A stretch of DNA of 64,000 nt, from assembly GCF_021631985.1 (NCBI RefSeq), contig NZ_CP070225.1, positions 6,944,001 to 7,008,000 of the forward strand. Direction: 5' to 3'. This document shows, one piece after another, positions 60,401 through 64,000 of the stretch (position 1 is the first letter of the stretch; every line of letters starts with the position of its first letter). The translations under genes and the position numbers were made by a program. This DNA is from Sandaracinus amylolyticus. Lineage in GTDB: Bacteria; Myxococcota_A; Polyangia; Polyangiales; Sandaracinaceae. The notes beneath the pieces are model-generated. The model ran no database searches, was not told the DNA's origin, and was given only the letters and a program-made list of their open reading frames with translations.

Positions 60401-61363
60401 CGTCGCGCGCGCGCGCAGATCTTCGTCCGCGAGCACGACCGACATGAGCCTCTGCTCGTCGTCGCTCACCGCGGGCCCTTCGTCCTCCGCGGCACGCACG
60501 ATCTTCGCGCGCAGCTCGTCGCCGAGATCGGGATCCGACGCGATCGAGTCGAGCGCAGCCGCGATCTCGAGCATGGCGGGTCGCTCGCTCGGCTCCTTCT
60601 GCATCATGCGATGCACGAGGTTGTCGAGCGCGATCGGGACGTCCTCGCGCACGTCGCTGATGCGCGGCGGATCCGCGAGCAGGATCTTCGCGAGCACCTC
60701 CATCAGTCGATCGCCCGCGAACGGCGCGCGACCGGTGAGGCACTCGAAGAGCACGCAACCGAGCGAGAACACGTCGGCGCTCGCGTCGATGTCGCGTCCT
60801 TCGCCCGCTTGCTCGGGCGCCATGTAGCCGATCGTGCCGACGACCTGGCCCGTCATCGTGACCGCGCGCGTGGCCGCGTGGAGCTGACGCGCGATGCCGA
60901 AGTCGAGCACCTTCACGCGCGCGACCTCGCCGCCCACGAGGAACACGTTGCTCGGCTTCACGTCGCGATGGACGACCCCGCGCTGGTGCGCGGCATCGAG
61001 CGCCTCGGCGACGCGACGACCGAGCTCGAGCGACTCGCGGAGCGTGAGCGGTGCGCGCGCGAGGCGACGCCCGACGTCTTCGCCTTCGAGCCACTCCATC
61101 GCGAGGTACGCGGTCGGCGCGGTGGCGTGCGCGACGTAGCGGACGATGCCGGGATGCTCGAGGCGCGAGAGGAGATGGCCCTCGCGGAGGAAGCGGCGCT
61201 CGTGCTCTTCGCCGCTCCAGTAGAGGAGCTTGAGCGCGACGCGCTCGCCGGTGCGCCGATCACGCGCGCGATGCACCTCGCCCATGCCGCCCGCGCCCGC
61301 GAGCTGCTCGAGCACGAAACGATCGTCGAGCACCGTGCCCGGGCGTGCTTCTTCGCGCCTCAA
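57476..61363 (-). CDS. Ser/Thr kinase-degenerate cyclase-ATPase-TPR signalling protein
   Basis: A 1295-residue protein. I choose TTG 61363 (then RREEARPGTVLDDRFVLEQL) with gagg 8 nt upstream; no ATG or GTG lies between it and the glycine loop except the GTG in TVLDDR. Kinase about 11-275: LAGAGGMGEV, Lys45, HRDVKPSN from 132, DFG 154-156, APE 182-184. Residues about 300-450 resemble a class III cyclase fold (EQRLMSVVLADE; FGGRLDILANG; AIAMGRGD) but the metal-binding aspartates are not conserved, so it looks non-catalytic. Walker A APAGAGKS is at 500-507, Walker B VVVVLEDLHWGD near 625. TPR-like helices fill the rest. Confidence 0.92.
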   Translation of the reverse strand: MRREEARPGTVLDDRFVLEQLAGAGGMGEVHRARDRRTGERVALKLLYWSGEEHERRFLREGHLLSRLEHPGIVRYVAHATAPTAYLAMEWLEGEDVGRRLARAPLTLRESLELGRRVAEALDAAHQRGVVHRDVKPSNVFLVGGEVARVKVLDFGIARQLHAATRAVTMTGQVVGTIGYMAPEQAGEGRDIDASADVFSLGCVLFECLTGRAPFAGDRLMEVLAKILLADPPRISDVREDVPIALDNLVHRMMQKEPSERPAMLEIAAALDSIASDPDLGDELRAKIVRAAEDEGPAVSDDEQRLMSVVLADEDLRARATRPTVLADPDQGGTRELAAAADTFGGRLDILANGCPIVVLAGSGVAIDLAARAARCALAMRRILPRARIAIAMGRGDASAAAKLGDVVTRAEALLELAPGEQRAIRIDQTTAGLLDTRFELGGDADGLELVSERTRAEPARNLLGKPAPFEGREREMAMLEAAIDECFGEPLASAILVTAPAGAGKSRLAHELLRAIEARGEPVSVWMARGEPIAAGSSFGMLGQIVRHVAGLVDGERPEVWRHKLVARVARHVPASESQRVAEFLGEMVGARFPDEGRPALRAARDDGALLGEQMLRAWETFVAAECAVQPVVVVLEDLHWGDLPTVRFVDATLRTLRDRPFLALALARPEVATIFPDLWSERRMQHVRLSDLTQRAARKLVREVLGDRADDATTAALIERAGGNAFYLEELIRAVAEGRGNELPDTVLAMAQARLERLGQGERRILRAASVFGGVFWVGGVAALLSEERREELEATLDDLAQRELVTRHPGSRFRDERELSFRHVLVRDAAYGMLTTRDAKLAHRLAGAWLEAAGERDAIVLAQHLERGGEPQGAVVWYLWAAEQALEGDDLASVIARAERGVECGASGAMLGELRLLQAEALGWGAKSEDHSRLAEEALSLSPPGSGPRARAAAELAVAGCRLGDHAKLELAAKSLLEELPRARGTTSATHALAVARTVIEMLVAGRADLAEPMLRAMDGADAAHEEDRALVIAVRSWLHAVRALFTGDPEPYVREGEAIVDALEECGQLRYAVIAGVHLAIALAAIGWSDRAVEQARRMNDRARAMGLVAYAERARAQLVLPLARRGEIAEAEAIARACLAEAMVSGDPVTEARARVSGATISLMRGDVEGATREAESVVAGERFPPGIRAEACVTLARARLARGDAEGALEICERGLALAGAGSVAGDVALRLVRADALIAAGRGEDAQRAIAEAAARVRSRAAAMRDERVREAYLGIAEHAEAVGRLSR

Positions 61364-61473
61364 GCGAGGGGCCTCGGAATGAAAGGAACGCGGGCGCTCA
61401 CGACGCTCGCATCGTCGGCCGCCGCGCGGAGCGCGGTCAAGCGTGCGCAGCGTCGAGTACTCTCGTCGCTCTC

Positions 61474-63666
61474 GTGCGCCCCCGCCCGGTCCCTCCGCAG
61501 CTCGCGATCGTCGTCCTCGCGCTGGTGATCGCGGCGGTGGCGGAGGTCGCGAGCTTCGCAGGGCTCGCACTGTCGTACGTCGTCGCGTGGGGCGTGGTGA
61601 ACGCCGCGCTCGCGCTGGGGATCGCGCTCCCCGCGCTCGACTCGAAGCGGTTGGTGGTGACGGTCGCGCTGATCGTGATCGCACCGGCGATCGCGATCGG
61701 GTCACGGATGCGGGCGCTCGCCGAGCACGAGGGGCTGCTCGGGGTCGAGGCGCACCTCGCGGATCGGCTGCGGCTCGAGCAATCACCGGCGATCCATCCC
61801 GACCTCGTGCGCGGCGATCACCCACAGCGTTACTTCGTGCGCGCCGAGGACGCGGCGGCGGTGCGCGTGACCCTCGCGCCGGGGGTGCGCCCGATCGATG
61901 CGGTCTCGCTCGGGCATGGAGTCTTCCGCGTCGACTACGACCCGCGCGCCGAGGGCGCGCCGAGCACGACCGGCGATGTGCAGGCGCGCATCGAGGTCGA
62001 CGGCGACGTGCACGAGCGCGCGATGGAGGTGATCGCGCCGCTCGCTCATCCGCGCTGGCTGCGCGCGAGCGCGGATCGCACGAAGGCGTGCACGACGAGC
62101 GAGGAGACCGACGAGCTCGTCGTGATCGGTGCGCACGGGCTGGTCGCGCGGCGGGTGATCGACGATGCGCCGAGCGACTGCGCGTGGATCGGCGAGCGTG
62201 TCGTCGTGGTGTTCCGGCACGCGCCCACGCTCGCGATCGTCGATCCGTCGAGCGATGCGATCGAGCGCGTGGAGATCGGGCCGTGGGGACATCGCGTCGC
62301 GGTGAGCGACGATTCGGCGCGCATCGCGATCGCGCACGAGGACGGGCGCGTCTCGATCGTCGACGTCGCGTCGCGCGCGGTGACCCGCGCCGAGGTGCGC
62401 GGGCTCGCGGACTGGATCGTCTTCGACGAGGACGCGGTGATCGTCGCGCGGCGTGCGCCCGCCGCGCTCTTCCGGATCGTGAACGGTCGCGTCGCGCGCA
62501 CCCGCACGCTCGCGGCGCCCGCGGTCACGATGACGCGCGGCGTCGATCCCACGATCGTGCTCGCGACGACCGACTGGACCGAGGAGTTCACGCCGCCTGC
62601 GCACCTCGGCAATCACTACGTCCAGGATCAGATCGCCGAGCTCGACGCCCGCACGTTCGAGACACGTCGCGTGCTGCCGACGGCGCACCGCAGCCCGCGT
62701 CAGGATGCAGCGGGAGGGCTCGATCGAGGCATCTCGCCGATCGGCGTCGACGTCACGCCCGATGGGCGTTGGATCGTCGCGTTCGCGGGCTCGGACGAGA
62801 TCGCGATCCTCGATCCGACGCGGGGCCTCGCGCCGCGAACGATCGACGTGACGTCGCTCGGGCTCGGCGCACCGATCTCTGCGGTCGTGCTCGAGGGCGG
62901 GACGATCGCCGCGAGCTCCGCGGCCGGGGGGCGCATCGTGCTGCTCGATCCGCGCACCGGACGGGCGCGCGACACGATCGCGCTCGCGCCCGACGACGCG
63001 ACGCTGCTGCGCGACGATCCCGACGCGCTGCGTCGTCGGTTCGGAGAGCGCGCGTTCTACGAGGGCACGCGGGCCGGGATCTCCTGTCAGAGCTGTCACC
63101 TGCACGGCGCGAGCGACGGGCTCGCCCACAACATCGGTGGCCAGGTGCTCGCGCCGACGCTCGACGTACACGGCGTGCGCGGCACCGCACCGTACCTGCG
63201 CGACGGCAGCTACCCGCGCATCGGCGATCTCCACGAGGTCGCTGACACGCTCTATCGCGGGTTCCGCGAGCCGGCGGGTGATCGCGCGGCGACGCTCGAG
63301 GCGTGGATCGCGTCGCTGCCGCCGCCCCTGCCGCTCGCGCGCGGCGATCTCGAGGCCGAGCGGCACGGGCTCGACGTGTTCGTGCGCTCGGGATGCCCCG
63401 ACTGCCACGCACTGCCCGCCGCGAGCGGGCTCGGACGTCATCCGATCGCGAGCGTGTTCCCGGACGCCGACGCGCCCGCCGACCTCTCGCTCGACACGCC
63501 GTCGCTGCGCGCGACCGGGCGGCGCAAGCGATGGCTGTTCGACGGCCGCGCCCGGACGCTCGGCGCGATCTTCATCCGCGAGAACGGCGCGGATCGCCAC
63601 GGCCACACGCGAGGGCGCTCGTCCGTGGAGATCGCCGATCTCGTTCGGTTCCTGGAGTCGATGTGA
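61474..63666 (+). CDS. membrane-anchored diheme cytochrome with propeller-like domain
   Basis: A 730-residue protein from GTG 61474. The first 80 residues hold two or three hydrophobic helices (LAIVVLALVIAAVAEVASF, LVVTVALIVIAPAIAIG). The middle 100-530 is beta-rich with recurring VAVSDDSARIAIAHEDGRVS-type blades, propeller-like. The C-terminal 200 residues have two haem c motifs, CQSCH (538-542) and CPDCH (641-645), and elements like VHGVRGTAPYLRDGSYPRIGD, also seen in MauG/di-haem peroxidase-like proteins. It is probably periplasmic, held by the N-terminal helices. Its last four bases overlap the start of an MsrQ-like gene, a redox membrane partner. Confidence 0.87.
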   Translation: MRPRPVPPQLAIVVLALVIAAVAEVASFAGLALSYVVAWGVVNAALALGIALPALDSKRLVVTVALIVIAPAIAIGSRMRALAEHEGLLGVEAHLADRLRLEQSPAIHPDLVRGDHPQRYFVRAEDAAAVRVTLAPGVRPIDAVSLGHGVFRVDYDPRAEGAPSTTGDVQARIEVDGDVHERAMEVIAPLAHPRWLRASADRTKACTTSEETDELVVIGAHGLVARRVIDDAPSDCAWIGERVVVVFRHAPTLAIVDPSSDAIERVEIGPWGHRVAVSDDSARIAIAHEDGRVSIVDVASRAVTRAEVRGLADWIVFDEDAVIVARRAPAALFRIVNGRVARTRTLAAPAVTMTRGVDPTIVLATTDWTEEFTPPAHLGNHYVQDQIAELDARTFETRRVLPTAHRSPRQDAAGGLDRGISPIGVDVTPDGRWIVAFAGSDEIAILDPTRGLAPRTIDVTSLGLGAPISAVVLEGGTIAASSAAGGRIVLLDPRTGRARDTIALAPDDATLLRDDPDALRRRFGERAFYEGTRAGISCQSCHLHGASDGLAHNIGGQVLAPTLDVHGVRGTAPYLRDGSYPRIGDLHEVADTLYRGFREPAGDRAATLEAWIASLPPPLPLARGDLEAERHGLDVFVRSGCPDCHALPAASGLGRHPIASVFPDADAPADLSLDTPSLRATGRRKRWLFDGRARTLGAIFIRENGADRHGHTRGRSSVEIADLVRFLESM

Positions 63667-64000
63667 GCGAGCTCGACGTGCTCCGGGCGAGCGGGTGGGC
63701 GGTCGCGCTGCTGCTCGTCGCGACCCTCTCGATGACGCCGCTCGCGCGCGTCCTGCCCCGGGCGCGCTCCGTGCGCCGGCCGCTCGGCATCGCGAGCGCG
63801 TTCGTCGCGTGCGCGCACGCCACGGTCGCGACACGTACGTACCTCGACTGGCAGGGACTTCCGTCCGAGGTCGCCGGCGTCGCGTGGCTCCGATCGGGTG
63901 CGCTGGCGCTCGCGCTGCTGCTGCCGCTGCTGATCACGTCGTTCCCGATCGCGACGCGGGCGCTGCGAATCCGCGCGTGGAAGCCGCTGCACCGGCTCGT
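63663..64000 (+). CDS. MsrQ/YedZ-like ferric reductase-type membrane protein, 3' end missing
   Basis: A frame starting at GTG 63663 (GTGA overlap with the preceding stop) runs 112 codons off the right edge. Translation shows a hydrophobic helix (WAVALLLVATLSMTPLA), then RRPLGIASAFVACAHATVAT, matching the RxLGI...H haem-binding helix, another helix (SGALALALLLPLLITSFPI), and RAWKPLHRL, matching the LHRL motif of the ferric reductase-like transmembrane domain. It is expected to carry b-haem and transfer electrons across the membrane. In MsrPQ the partner is MsrP; here the overlapping gene is a diheme cytochrome. Confidence 0.75.
   Translation, partial: MSELDVLRASGWAVALLLVATLSMTPLARVLPRARSVRRPLGIASAFVACAHATVATRTYLDWQGLPSEVAGVAWLRSGALALALLLPLLITSFPIATRALRIRAWKPLHRL

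Noticed and set aside
1-64000. tRNA, rRNA, prophage or insertion sequences
   Set aside because: I looked for cloverleaf-like T-loop sequences, transposase motifs and integrase genes while reading and found none. A tRNA scan would be needed to be certain.

Overview
The window looks like chromosomal DNA from a large-genome, very GC-rich myxobacterium (phylum Myxococcota), and something close to Sandaracinus is my best guess. Nearly every codon of the real genes ends in G or C. Two proteins carry MYXO-CTERM-like tails. There are three giant Ser/Thr kinase-ATPase-repeat proteins and a pseudokinase, many secreted lipoproteins, and MopE-like CDG...DCDG metal-binding motifs. I see no tRNA, rRNA, insertion sequence, prophage or CRISPR array.

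Layout, left to right. 0-16 kb: three paralogous ATP-grasp ligases (one cut by the left edge), an SRPBCC-ArsR pair, a secreted phosphodiester glycosidase with seven FG-GAP-like repeats, glycogen synthase with a GrpB-like gene, a tandem palindrome array, a kinase-ATPase-TPR protein coupled to the third ATP-grasp gene, and a pseudokinase fused to a winged helix. 16-31 kb: TraB/GumN lipoprotein, alpha-E protein, an aldo/keto reductase without its catalytic lysine, an orphan TRAP binding protein, a repeat-rich intergenic region, envelope lipoproteins, a membrane protein with a calmodulin-like tail, a diheme lipoprotein and a second SRPBCC-ArsR pair. 31-34 kb: persulfide dioxygenase-rhodanese fusion, GFA-family enzyme, two truncated back-to-back gene fragments, and three related palindromes at gene ends. 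34-40 kb: a compact ketosynthase / acyl carrier protein / two flavin-dependent halogenase-like locus. 40-51 kb: a paralogous small-protein pair, outer-membrane-like protein, polysaccharide lyase-like MYXO-CTERM protein, hot-dog thioesterase-like protein, second giant kinase, B12-type radical SAM enzyme, a frameshifted remnant, CBS protein and VWA lipoprotein. 51-64 kb: DinG/YoaA-type helicase, hybrid histidine kinase overlapping a FIST sensor gene, third giant kinase (with a degenerate cyclase domain), a diheme cytochrome-propeller protein and the start of an MsrQ-like heme membrane gene.

Functional links. The strongest operon signals are the zero-gap ATP-grasp/kinase pair (11.56 kb), the GTGA overlap of ACP and ketosynthase (36.09 kb), the FIST/histidine kinase overlap (56.12 kb), the two SRPBCC/ArsR overlaps, glgA/grpB (1-nt gap), and the GTGA overlap of the diheme protein with the MsrQ-like gene (63.66 kb). 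Best candidates for undescribed biology are the ATP-grasp triplet with its coupled kinase, the halogenase-ACP-ketosynthase locus, the pseudokinase-winged-helix protein, and two intergenic repeat families (tandem palindromes near 5.5 kb; a CTCAACCACGGTCGG element near 20.8 and 57.4 kb).
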